Below, one piece after another: positions 1 to 6,256 of a stretch of DNA of 13,006 bases (position 1 is its first letter; each line of letters starts with the position of its first letter). The DNA comes from RBG-16-66-20 sp035499575. Its GTDB lineage: Bacteria > Pseudomonadota > Gammaproteobacteria > Burkholderiales > SG8-39. Made by a program: the position numbers and the translations under genes. The notes under the pieces are model-generated. The model worked only from the letters and a program-made list of their open reading frames with translations. It searched no databases and was not told the DNA's origin. The DNA lies in the NCBI GenBank assembly GCA_035499575.1, contig DATJYN010000043.1, positions 1-13,006 of the forward strand, read 5' to 3'.

Positions 1-798
1 TGCAACTGGGCGCAATCCATGGATGGCGCGGTGGACACCGCGCATTTTTCCTTCCTGCACATGCCGGCGCCGAAATCCGCGTCCAACTCGAGCGCCAACA
101 TCGCCGCCGACGAAAACCGCATCCGTTGGCTGCGCCAGGACCCGATGCCGCGCTTCACCATCCTCGATCACGAAGTCGGCTTCGTCGTCGGCGGCGCGCG
201 CAAGGCGGACGGCGGGGACCTGTACTGGCGCATCACGCAGTTCATGCTGCCGACGCACTCCATCACGCCCTCGGCCATGCCGGGCGAGGTCTACTACGGC
301 TACACCTGGGTGCCCGTGGACGACGTGTCCTGCTGGATCTACATCTACGGCTGGCACCCCGACCGCGCGATCACGAAGGAAGAGCGCGCGAAGTTCACGA
401 AGGGCGGCTTCGGCCAGTTCGCCGAACTCGGGCCGGGCTACATCCCGGTCCGCAACAGCAGCAACGACTACCTCATCGACCGCGAGGCGCAGAAGACCGT
501 GTCCTTCACCGGCGTGCGCGGCATCGCCGAGCAGGACGCCATGGCGCAGGAAAGCCAGGGCCTGATCGCCGACCGCAGCAAGGAGCACCTGACCGCCACC
601 GACATCGGCGTGGTGCACTTCCGCCGACTGATGCTGAAGGAGGCGAAAGCGCTGCGCGGCGGCAAGGAGCCGGCAGCCGCGAAGCATCCGCACAGCTACC
701 GCCTGCGTTCCGGCGGCGCCGTGCTGCCCTCGGCGCTGTCCTTCGAGGAAGTGATGAAACAGCGCTTCGGCAGCCCCACGGGAAAGGTCTATTCGTGA
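1..798 (+). CDS. Rieske non-heme iron oxygenase, alpha subunit, C-terminal part (5' end off window)
   Basis: This is the catalytic-domain end of an aromatic-ring-hydroxylating oxygenase of the phthalate 4,5-dioxygenase type. The reading frame is open from base 1, so the N-terminal Rieske [2Fe-2S] domain lies upstream of the window. The visible part (265 residues) opens with CNWAQSMDGAVDTAHFSFLH, the signature around the mononuclear iron site, giving His15 and His20 as two iron ligands. The third ligand is probably Asp179 in EQDAMAQESQG, which is followed by DRSKEHL as is usual in this family. Such enzymes hydroxylate or demethylate an aromatic acid in the cytoplasm using electrons from a reductase, and no reductase gene is visible here. 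The stop overlaps the GTG start of the following PQQ dehydrogenase (GTGA), so the two are probably translationally coupled. The substrate is unknown. Confidence 0.9.
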   Translation, partial: CNWAQSMDGAVDTAHFSFLHMPAPKSASNSSANIAADENRIRWLRQDPMPRFTILDHEVGFVVGGARKADGGDLYWRITQFMLPTHSITPSAMPGEVYYGYTWVPVDDVSCWIYIYGWHPDRAITKEERAKFTKGGFGQFAELGPGYIPVRNSSNDYLIDREAQKTVSFTGVRGIAEQDAMAQESQGLIADRSKEHLTATDIGVVHFRRLMLKEAKALRGGKEPAAAKHPHSYRLRSGGAVLPSALSFEEVMKQRFGSPTGKVYS

Positions 799-2708
799 AG
801 CTGGCCCGGTCGTTCGTGCCGTGCGCATCGCTGCTGCTGGTCCAGGCCTGCGCACAGGTCCAGGTCGCAGACTGGCCGTACTACGGCGGCGATGCGGGCG
901 GCAGCCGCTATTCCTCGCTGGCCGAGATCGACAGGAGCAACGTAGCGACACTGAAAATCGCCTGGGAATACCATACCGGCGACGTTTCCGACGGCAAGGA
1001 CGGCCGCCGCGCGAGTGCCTTCGAGACGACGCCGATCGTCGCCGGCGGCACCATGTACCTGAGCACGCCGTACAGCCGCGTGGTTGCGCTCGATCCCGAG
1101 ACCGGCGCGGAAAAATGGCGCTTCGACCCGAAGATCGACCAGCGCGGGCCGTATTCCGAGGGCCTGATCAACCGCGGCGTCACGCTCTGGACCGACGCCG
1201 GCCGGGCCGAAGGCGAGGCTTGCCGGCGCCGGATTTTCCTCGCGACCATCGACGCGCGCCTGTTCTCGCTCGACGCCGCGACCGGCCGGCCCTGCGCCGA
1301 TTTCGGCGACGCGGGCCGGATCGACCTCACGCAGGGCGTCGCCCACATCGCCCGCCGCGGCGAATACGAGGAAACCTCCGCGCCGGCGGTGGCCGAAGAC
1401 CTGGTCATCGTCGGATCGTCGGTCGCCGACAACGACCGCGTCGCCAGCCCGAGCGGCGAGGTGCGCGCTTTCGACGCGCGCACAGGCAAGCTACGCTGGA
1501 GTTGGAATCCGATTCCGGCGTACCTCGCGCCCACGGGGGCCGGCAACGCCTGGGCGACGCTCTCGGTGGATACGCGGCGCGGCCTGGTCTTCGTGCCGAC
1601 GGGCAGCGCGAGCCCGGACTATCACGGCCTGAAGCGGGCCGGCGACGGCCGGTGGGCAAATTCGGTCGTCGCCCTGTCCGTGAAAACCGGGGCGCTGGTC
1701 TGGGGTTTCCAGCTGGTGCATCACGACCTCTGGGACTACGACACGGCCTCGCAGCCGGTCCTCGGCGTGCTGCGCCGCGACGGCGCCGAGCTGCCCGTCG
1801 TCATCCAGGGGAACAAGACCGGCAGCCTGTTCGTATTGGAGCGCGCTTCGGGCAAGCCGGTCTTCGCCGTCGAGGAGCGCCTGGTTCCGAGAAGCGACGC
1901 CGAGGGCGAGCTGGCGTCGCCGACACAGCCGTTCCCCGTGGCGCCGCCGCCGCTGGTGCCCCAGCGGTTGACCGCGCAAGAGGCCTGGGGTCCGACCGCC
2001 CAATATCGCGACGAGTGCCGCGCCATTCTGGCAAAGCTGCGCTCCGAAGGCGTCTACACCCCGCCGAGCGTGCAGGGCACCGTCGCCTTCCCGGGCAACC
2101 TGGGCGGCATGAACTGGAGCAGCGGCGCGTTCGACCCGGTGCGCGAGGTCTTCGTCGCCAACGTGAACATCCTGCCGATGGAGGTCCACCTCATCCCGCG
2201 CGAGCAGTATGCGGCCGTCGAGAAGGCGGCGAAGGAAGGAAAGTACCGCGCGGAAGTCTCGCCGCAGCACGGCACGCCCTACGGGATGAGCCGCCGGGTG
2301 ATCACCTCGTCCAGCGGCGCGCCCTGCAATCCGCCGCCCTGGGGCGAGCTCGTCGCCGTCGACCTGGCGAACGGGACGATCCAGTGGAAAGTGCCGCTTG
2401 GCACCTCCGCGGACATGTTCCCCAGCCCGGCGCCCGTCATTCAGGGCACGCCGAACCTGGGCGGGCCGATCGTCACGGCGGGCGGGCTGGTCTTCGTCGC
2501 TTCCGCCATGGACAATTTCCTGCGCGCGTTCGACATCGACACCGGCGCGGAATTGTGGAAAGGCCGCCTGCCGGCCGGCGCGCAGGCGATGCCGATGACC
2601 TACCGGCTGCGCGACGACGGCAAGCAGTACGTGGTCATCGCGGCGGGCGGCCATGGCAAGCTGGGTACCAAACTGGGGGATTCGGTCGTCGCATTTACGT
2701 TGCCATAA
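795..2708 (+). CDS. Secreted PQQ-dependent dehydrogenase, glucose/quinate dehydrogenase type, without membrane domain
   Basis: This is an eight-bladed quinoprotein dehydrogenase (637 residues) that should oxidise an alcohol, polyol or sugar in the periplasm with PQQ. It resembles the catalytic domain of membrane glucose/quinate dehydrogenases. Matching stretches are HHDLWDYD (His309 to Asp316; family catalytic Asp), GNKTG (Lys341, expected PQQ contact), SPTQPFP, CNPPPWGEL, and near the C-terminus LGGPIVTAGGLVF and YVVIAAGGHGKLGTKLGDS. The usual N-terminal block of about five membrane helices is missing. In its place is a short signal sequence ending LLLVQACAQ, which fits signal peptidase I cleavage after ACA or an atypical lipobox at Cys19. 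No CxxCH haem motif is present, so it is not a quinohaemoprotein. The GTG start at 795 is chosen because it gives a signal peptide directly and overlaps the Rieske stop by 4 nt; extension upstream would run antiparallel in sense through the Rieske gene's coding frame. PQQ must come from biosynthesis genes elsewhere. Confidence 0.9.
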   Translation: MKLARSFVPCASLLLVQACAQVQVADWPYYGGDAGGSRYSSLAEIDRSNVATLKIAWEYHTGDVSDGKDGRRASAFETTPIVAGGTMYLSTPYSRVVALDPETGAEKWRFDPKIDQRGPYSEGLINRGVTLWTDAGRAEGEACRRRIFLATIDARLFSLDAATGRPCADFGDAGRIDLTQGVAHIARRGEYEETSAPAVAEDLVIVGSSVADNDRVASPSGEVRAFDARTGKLRWSWNPIPAYLAPTGAGNAWATLSVDTRRGLVFVPTGSASPDYHGLKRAGDGRWANSVVALSVKTGALVWGFQLVHHDLWDYDTASQPVLGVLRRDGAELPVVIQGNKTGSLFVLERASGKPVFAVEERLVPRSDAEGELASPTQPFPVAPPPLVPQRLTAQEAWGPTAQYRDECRAILAKLRSEGVYTPPSVQGTVAFPGNLGGMNWSSGAFDPVREVFVANVNILPMEVHLIPREQYAAVEKAAKEGKYRAEVSPQHGTPYGMSRRVITSSSGAPCNPPPWGELVAVDLANGTIQWKVPLGTSADMFPSPAPVIQGTPNLGGPIVTAGGLVFVASAMDNFLRAFDIDTGAELWKGRLPAGAQAMPMTYRLRDDGKQYVVIAAGGHGKLGTKLGDSVVAFTLP

Positions 2709-2729
2709 ACGAGAAAGGGGGAGGTTGTC

Positions 2730-3332
2730 ATGTACGCAAAAACGATCCGCGGTGTCGTCCTGTTCTTCGCCCTGTCGGGCCTGCTCGCCGGTTGCGCGGG
2801 CACCGTGACCAACATGCGCGAATTGCCCGCGTCGCAGGCGCCGGCCGCGCCGGAAGCGGGCAAGGCGCTGGTGGTGTTCATGCGCCCCTCGGGGCTCGGC
2901 TTTGCGATCCAGTCGAGCGTGTTCGAACTCCGGGACGAGATACCGGTGCTGATTGGCATCGTCGCCGCGAAGACGCGCGTCTCGCAGCAATTCGAGCCCG
3001 GCAAGCACCTGTTCATGACGATCGGCGAGAACGCCGATTTCATGAGCGCCGAGCTCGCCGCCGGCAAGACCTACTACGTGAAGGTCGAGCCGAGGATGGG
3101 CATGTTCAAGGCGCGCTTCGGCCTCGAGCCCTACCGGCAGAAGGATCTCGCCGGCGCGGATTTCAAGAACGACCTGGCTGAATGCCGGCCCGTGGAGAAG
3201 ACCGCCGAGTCGGACAACTGGGCCGCCGCGAACATGCAGAGCATCCTCTCCAAGCGCGGCGACTACTACGGCGACTGGATGAAGCAGGAGGAAGCCAAGC
3301 GCCCGCGGATGCTGGCCGAGGATGGCCGCTAG
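2730..3332 (+). CDS. Small lipoprotein, DUF2846-like
   Basis: This is a 200-residue predicted lipoprotein. The signal sequence ends in a clear lipobox, LLAGC, with Cys22 as the lipidated residue. Ala follows the Cys, which suggests sorting to the outer membrane. After a Pro/Ala-rich linker (about residues 32-45) comes a domain with KALVVFMRPSG, then FEPGKHLF and LAAGKTYYVKVEPRMGMF. That series resembles DUF2846-type lipoproteins, which have no established function. The C-terminal 60 residues are charged and polar (NWAAANMQSILSKRGDYYGD). A strong ribosome-binding site (GGGGGAGG) lies before the ATG. It follows the PQQ dehydrogenase by 21 nt and directly abuts the Bug gene, so it is almost certainly co-transcribed. 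It could support the envelope complex of these exported proteins or simply be carried along; the sequence does not decide. Confidence 0.8.
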   Translation: MYAKTIRGVVLFFALSGLLAGCAGTVTNMRELPASQAPAAPEAGKALVVFMRPSGLGFAIQSSVFELRDEIPVLIGIVAAKTRVSQQFEPGKHLFMTIGENADFMSAELAAGKTYYVKVEPRMGMFKARFGLEPYRQKDLAGADFKNDLAECRPVEKTAESDNWAAANMQSILSKRGDYYGDWMKQEEAKRPRMLAEDGR

Positions 3333-4283
3333 GTGAGGGTCTTCGCCTTCCTTGCGCTCGCATTCTGCGCGCAGGCGTTCGCGCAGGAGTATCCCGCCAG
3401 GCCGGTCACCGCCATCGTGCCGTTCTCCACCGGCAGCGCGAGCGACGTGATCGCGCGCATCGTGCTGGACCGCATGGGGGCCGCCATGGGCCAGCGCTTC
3501 ATCGTGACCAACCTGCCGGCCGCCGGCGGCGTTTCGGGCACGCTGACCGCGAGCAAGGCGCCGGCCGACGGCTACACCATCGTGATGGGCGCGGCGGGGC
3601 CGACGGTGGTCAACAAGATCCTCAACCCCGCGCTCGGCTACGACCCGGAAAAGGATTTCCAGCCGATCTCGCTGTACGCGAGCCTGCCGAACATCGTCGC
3701 GGTGAGCGCGAAGCTCGACATCCACACGCTGGCGGAATTCGTCGACTACGTGCGCAGGAACCCGAAGGTGCCCTACAGCTCGGTCGGCAACGGCAGTTCG
3801 CAGCACCTCGCGGGCGCGCTCTTCGAGCAGCTGGTCGGCGCGCAGATGCAGCACGTGCCGTACCGCGTGACCTCGCAGCTGCAGGCGGACTTCATCTCCG
3901 GCACGGTGCCGGCGAGCTTCCAGCTGCTGCCGAACGTGATCGGCGCCCTCAAGTCCGGGCAGGGCAGGGCGCTGGCGGTCGCGAGCAGCCGGCGGCTCGC
4001 CGCGCTGCCCGACGTGCCGACCGCCGCGGAGGCGGGCGTGAAGGGCTTCGAGTCCGCCGCCTGGTTCGGCTTCCTCGCGCCGCGCGGCACGCCGCGCGCG
4101 CCGGTCGAGCGCCTGAACAGGGAAATCGCCGCCGCCGTCGCCGATCCCGCGGTGCGCGCGCGCTTCACCGACTTCGGCGCCGAGCCGCTCGCGTCCACGC
4201 CGGAAGAATTCGGCCGCTATATTTCCAGCGAGGTGGCGAAGTGGCGCGAGATCACCGCCAAGGCCGGCATCACGCTCGACTGA
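3333..4283 (+). CDS. Bug-family (TctC) periplasmic solute-binding protein
   Basis: This is a 316-residue extracytoplasmic binding protein of the Bug/TctC family, which captures carboxylates and related small organic acids, often for tripartite tricarboxylate transporters. The signal peptide (about residues 1-17, cut after AFA, mature start QEYPARPV) is followed by the typical first strand VTAIVPFSTGSASDVIARIV. Family landmarks follow: GGVSGTLTASKAPADGYTI, the ligand-loop region MQHVPYR, and the C-terminal LPDVPTAAEAGVKGFESAAWFGFLAP and GTPRAPVERLN. The length fits the family (about 320). The start is GTG at 3333, directly after the TAG of the lipoprotein gene, with GAGG about 10 nt upstream. 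No TctA or TctB membrane subunit is nearby, which is common for orphan Bug genes in Burkholderiales. Its last 14 nt overlap the convergent CinA-like gene. The ligand may be the substrate of the upstream oxidative enzymes, by inference. Confidence 0.93.
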   Translation: MRVFAFLALAFCAQAFAQEYPARPVTAIVPFSTGSASDVIARIVLDRMGAAMGQRFIVTNLPAAGGVSGTLTASKAPADGYTIVMGAAGPTVVNKILNPALGYDPEKDFQPISLYASLPNIVAVSAKLDIHTLAEFVDYVRRNPKVPYSSVGNGSSQHLAGALFEQLVGAQMQHVPYRVTSQLQADFISGTVPASFQLLPNVIGALKSGQGRALAVASSRRLAALPDVPTAAEAGVKGFESAAWFGFLAPRGTPRAPVERLNREIAAAVADPAVRARFTDFGAEPLASTPEEFGRYISSEVAKWREITAKAGITLD

Positions 4284-4755
4284 GGCATTCCTGCAGCAGC
4301 GCCAGGGCGCGGCGCGTGAACTCCCGCATGTTGGCTGCGCGGTCGGTGCTTCCGGTCTCCACCGTAATGACGGCTTCGCGCGGCCCGCTCACCGCGATGC
4401 AGGCGTGCCCGGCGGCGTCGCCGTAGCGGTTGCCGGCCGGCCCGCTCGCGCCGGTCTCCGCGAGTCCCCAGTCCGCGCCGAGGTTCGCGCGCAGGCGCGC
4501 GGCCATGAGTTTCGCGAAGGGCTCGCTCGCCGAGCGGATGCCTTTCATTTCCTCCCTCGTAATGCCGAGAATTTTTTCCCTGCTGGCCAGGGTGTAAATC
4601 ACCGCGCCGCCGAGGTAGTAAGCCGATGCCCCCGGCACCGCCACCAGCGCCGCATTGATCAGCCCGCCCGCGGACGACTCCGCCACCGCAATCGTCTGCT
4701 TGCGCTCCTTGAGCAGCGCGCCTGCCGCGGCGCCGGCGGAATCCAGTTCGTCCAT
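4270..4755 (-). CDS. CinA C-terminal-domain protein (PncC-like), variant motif
   Basis: This is a stand-alone CinA C-terminal-type domain, the family of nicotinamide-nucleotide amidase PncC, which turns NMN to NaMN in NAD salvage in the cytoplasm. It has the fold landmarks AVAESSAGGLINAAL, VPGASAYYLGGAVIYT and, in the second half, LAETGASGPAGNRYGDAAGH. Both motifs differ from classical enzymes: AESCTGG has become AESSAGG, and the GPGGGTPEKPVG loop is replaced by GPAGNRYGDAAGH. A distinct subfamily is therefore likely, and the amidase activity is not assured. Two starts are possible. ATG at 4755 gives 161 residues, and ATG at 4773 adds six residues (MASLSR) but would overlap the start codon of the divergent GST gene. 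The shorter one is chosen; neither has a good ribosome-binding site. The 3' end overlaps the Bug gene by 14 nt. Confidence 0.85.
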   Translation of the reverse strand: MDELDSAGAAAGALLKERKQTIAVAESSAGGLINAALVAVPGASAYYLGGAVIYTLASREKILGITREEMKGIRSASEPFAKLMAARLRANLGADWGLAETGASGPAGNRYGDAAGHACIAVSGPREAVITVETGSTDRAANMREFTRRALALLQECLSRA

Positions 4756-4771
4756 GCGGGATAATGATGCC
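4756..4771. promoter_or_regulatory. Minimal divergent start region with -10-like element
   Basis: Only 16 bp separate the chosen ATG codons of the CinA-like gene (minus) and the GST gene (plus). The stretch holds GATAAT at 4760-4765, one mismatch from the sigma-70 -10 consensus, ending 6 nt before the GST ATG. Read on the other strand it gives CATTAT, four of six matches, just before the cinA-like ATG. No convincing -35 hexamer or ribosome-binding site is seen for either gene. Transcription starting at the usual distance would begin at or next to the GST start codon, giving a leaderless mRNA. Assigned by inspection only. Confidence 0.4.
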
Positions 4772-5422
4772 ATGGCGATCCAGCTTCATTACTTTCCCGG
4801 CAACGCGAGCCTGATTCCCCACATCCTGCTGGAGGAACTGGGATTGCCGTTCGAGCTCTCGTACGTGGACCGCGGCAAGTCGGCGCAGAACTCGCCCGCC
4901 TATCGGAAACTCAATCCCAACGGCTTGATCCCGGTGCTGGTCGATGGGCCGCTGGTGCTGTACGAAACCGCCGCGATCTGCCTGCACCTGTGCGACACGC
5001 ACCCGCAGGCGGGATTCGCGCCGGCCGCCGGCACGGCGGAGCGCGCGCATTTCTACAAGTGGCTTGCCTGGCTCACCAACACGCCGCAGACCACGCTGTT
5101 CAACTACTTCTATCCCGAGCGCTGGGTGAACGAAGGCAACGCCGCCGGCGCCGCCGAGGTCAAGGCGCATGCCGAAGCGAAAGTCGGGCCCATGCTCGAC
5201 CAGCTCGACGCGCAGCTCGCCTCCCACGGCAAGGACTGGTTCCTCGGCGGGCGCTACGGCGCGCTCGATCCCTACGTCTTCGTCGTCTGCCGCTGGACGC
5301 GCAACCTCGCGCGTCCGGCGCGCAGCCTGCCGCATCTCGGCCCCTACCTGCAGCGCATGCTCGCGCGGCCCGCGCTGAAGAAGGCGTTCGCGACCGAGAA
5401 GCTCGCGGAACCCCACGTCTGA
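4772..5422 (+). CDS. Glutathione S-transferase family protein
   Basis: This is a 216-residue cytosolic glutathione S-transferase. The N-terminal thioredoxin-like half begins LHYFPGNASLIPHILLEELG, so Asn11/Ser13 are the candidate residues that activate the glutathione thiol. The expected cis-proline is Pro54 in NPNGLIPVL, and the glutathione-binding acidic turn is Glu65-Thr66 in LYETAAI. The helical C-terminal half (from about residue 85) includes FLGGRYGALDPYVF, the usual N-capping and Asp region of the fold. Such proteins conjugate glutathione to electrophiles or reduce peroxides; the substrate is not predictable. The start at 4772 places the first beta strand right at the N-terminus as in relatives; an in-frame ATG at 4754 would add six residues. 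It is divergent from the CinA-like gene and lies 111 nt upstream of the mddA-like gene on the same strand. Confidence 0.93.
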   Translation: MAIQLHYFPGNASLIPHILLEELGLPFELSYVDRGKSAQNSPAYRKLNPNGLIPVLVDGPLVLYETAAICLHLCDTHPQAGFAPAAGTAERAHFYKWLAWLTNTPQTTLFNYFYPERWVNEGNAAGAAEVKAHAEAKVGPMLDQLDAQLASHGKDWFLGGRYGALDPYVFVVCRWTRNLARPARSLPHLGPYLQRMLARPALKKAFATEKLAEPHV

Positions 5423-5447
5423 AATGACGGCATTTGCGTGCGCGCTG

Positions 5448-5464
5448 CCGATACATTCCGATAC
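5448..5464. repeat. Tandem CCGATAC heptamers, 10 bp apart
   Basis: Two identical CCGATAC heptamers begin at 5448 and 5458, so they recur after exactly one helical turn. They lie in the 111-bp gap between the GST and mddA-like genes, about 70 nt before the latter's start. Such spacing fits two half-sites for a regulator bound on one face of the DNA, but chance is possible for seven bases in GC-rich sequence. Confidence 0.3.
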
Positions 5465-5503
5465 CGCGGAGACACGCGCGGGTTACGCCGCCGCCGCACA
5501 CTG

Positions 5504-5525
5504 CTCCCGTACTCATCCACGGGAG
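5504..5525 (+). promoter_or_regulatory. Leader hairpin masking the ribosome-binding site of the mddA-like gene
   Basis: CTCCCGT (5504-5510) and ACGGGAG (5519-5525) form a perfect 7-bp inverted repeat around an 8-nt loop (ACTCATCC). The 3' arm contains most of the Shine-Dalgarno GGGAGG (5521-5526), which sits 7 nt before the ATG at 5534. In the mRNA the stem would compete with 30S binding. It is not followed by a run of U, so it is unlikely to be an intrinsic terminator for the GST gene. The sequence resembles the leader of the beta-propeller gene (10025-10066). A regulatory role is inferred, not shown. Confidence 0.5.
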
Positions 5526-5533
5526 GTTTCGTC

Positions 5534-6256
5534 ATGCCGGCGGTGTTCTTCGGAGTCCTGGTCTACCTGCTGTTCGTCTGCAGCTTCGCTTACGCGGTCG
5601 GCTTCGTCGGCAATTTAGGCCTGCCGACTTCGCTGGACGGTACGGCGGCGGTTCCGGCGGGGCGGGCGCTGCTCGTCGACCTCGCGCTGCTCGCGACATT
5701 CGCCGTGCAGCACAGCGTCATGGCGCGCAAGGGCTTCAAGGCCTGGTGGACGCGCTACGTGCCGGAAGCGATCGAGCGCAGCACCTACGTGCTGCTTGCG
5801 AGCCTTGTCCTGTTCGCGCTCTGCTGGTTCTGGCAGCCGATCGAGGGTGCGGTCTGGTCCGTGCGCGATCCGGCGGCCGTCGCCGCGCTGCGGGCGGTGT
5901 TCTGGATGGGCTGGGGCGTGCTGCTGCTCTCCACCTTCCTGATCAACCACTTCGAGCTCTTCGGCCTGAGCCAGGTGATCACGAAACTGATGGGCGCCTC
6001 GTTGCCCGAACAGGAATTCCGCACGCCGCTGCTCTACAAGCACGTGCGCCATCCGATCTACCTCGGTTTCCTCCTGTCCTTCTGGGCGGCGCCGGAGATG
6101 ACGCTCGGGCACCTGCTGTTCGCCGCCGGCTCCACCGGCTACATCCTGGTCGGCATCTGGTTCGAGGAACGCGACCTGGTCGCGCGCTTCGGCGAGCGCT
6201 ACCGCGCCTACGGCGAGAAGGTGCCTATGCTGTTGCCGCGTTTCACGCGCCGCTAG
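5534..6256 (+). CDS. mddA: Methanethiol S-methyltransferase-like integral membrane protein (MddA/NnrU family)
   Basis: This is a 240-residue inner-membrane protein related to isoprenylcysteine carboxyl methyltransferases and NnrU, and closest by motif memory to MddA, which methylates methanethiol to dimethyl sulfide with S-adenosylmethionine. About five to six hydrophobic segments are visible (residues 3-28, 46-60, 84-100, 121-138, 174-190, 192-210). The SAM-binding signature of this superfamily is KHVRHPIYLGF (Arg172-His-Pro, Tyr176, Gly178), followed by WFEERDLVARFG (211-215 EERDL) and YGEKVPMLLP near the end. Also typical are VQHSVMARKGFKAWW and ERSTYVLLAS. The start at 5534 is preferred over an in-frame ATG at 5438 because it follows GGGAGG and leads straight into a membrane helix. 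The 3' end overlaps the convergent MFS gene by 14 nt. The family is certain; the exact substrate is less so. Confidence 0.8.
   Translation: MPAVFFGVLVYLLFVCSFAYAVGFVGNLGLPTSLDGTAAVPAGRALLVDLALLATFAVQHSVMARKGFKAWWTRYVPEAIERSTYVLLASLVLFALCWFWQPIEGAVWSVRDPAAVAALRAVFWMGWGVLLLSTFLINHFELFGLSQVITKLMGASLPEQEFRTPLLYKHVRHPIYLGFLLSFWAAPEMTLGHLLFAAGSTGYILVGIWFEERDLVARFGERYRAYGEKVPMLLPRFTRR

Noticed and set aside
19..21. ATG at 19 as the start of the Rieske gene
   Set aside because: The frame is open to base 1 and CNWAQS before the ATG belongs to the conserved motif, so the gene begins upstream of the window.
126..794. Upstream extension of the PQQ dehydrogenase frame to an earlier start
   Set aside because: The extension runs through the Rieske gene in another frame and is Arg/His-rich. 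The GTG at 795 gives a direct signal peptide and a typical 4-nt overlap.
1491..3854. Minus-strand open frame of about 790 codons
   Set aside because: It lies opposite the PQQ dehydrogenase, lipoprotein and Bug genes and is low in complexity; no domain or ribosome-binding site supports it.
5438..5533. Earlier ATG for the mddA-like gene
   Set aside because: The extra 32 residues are Arg-rich and not membrane-like, and the strong Shine-Dalgarno sits before 5534.
5423..5533. Classical SAM or SAH riboswitch before the mddA-like gene
   Set aside because: Apart from the hairpin over the ribosome-binding site, no known riboswitch core was recognised by eye; it needs a covariance-model search, so it is not listed as a feature.
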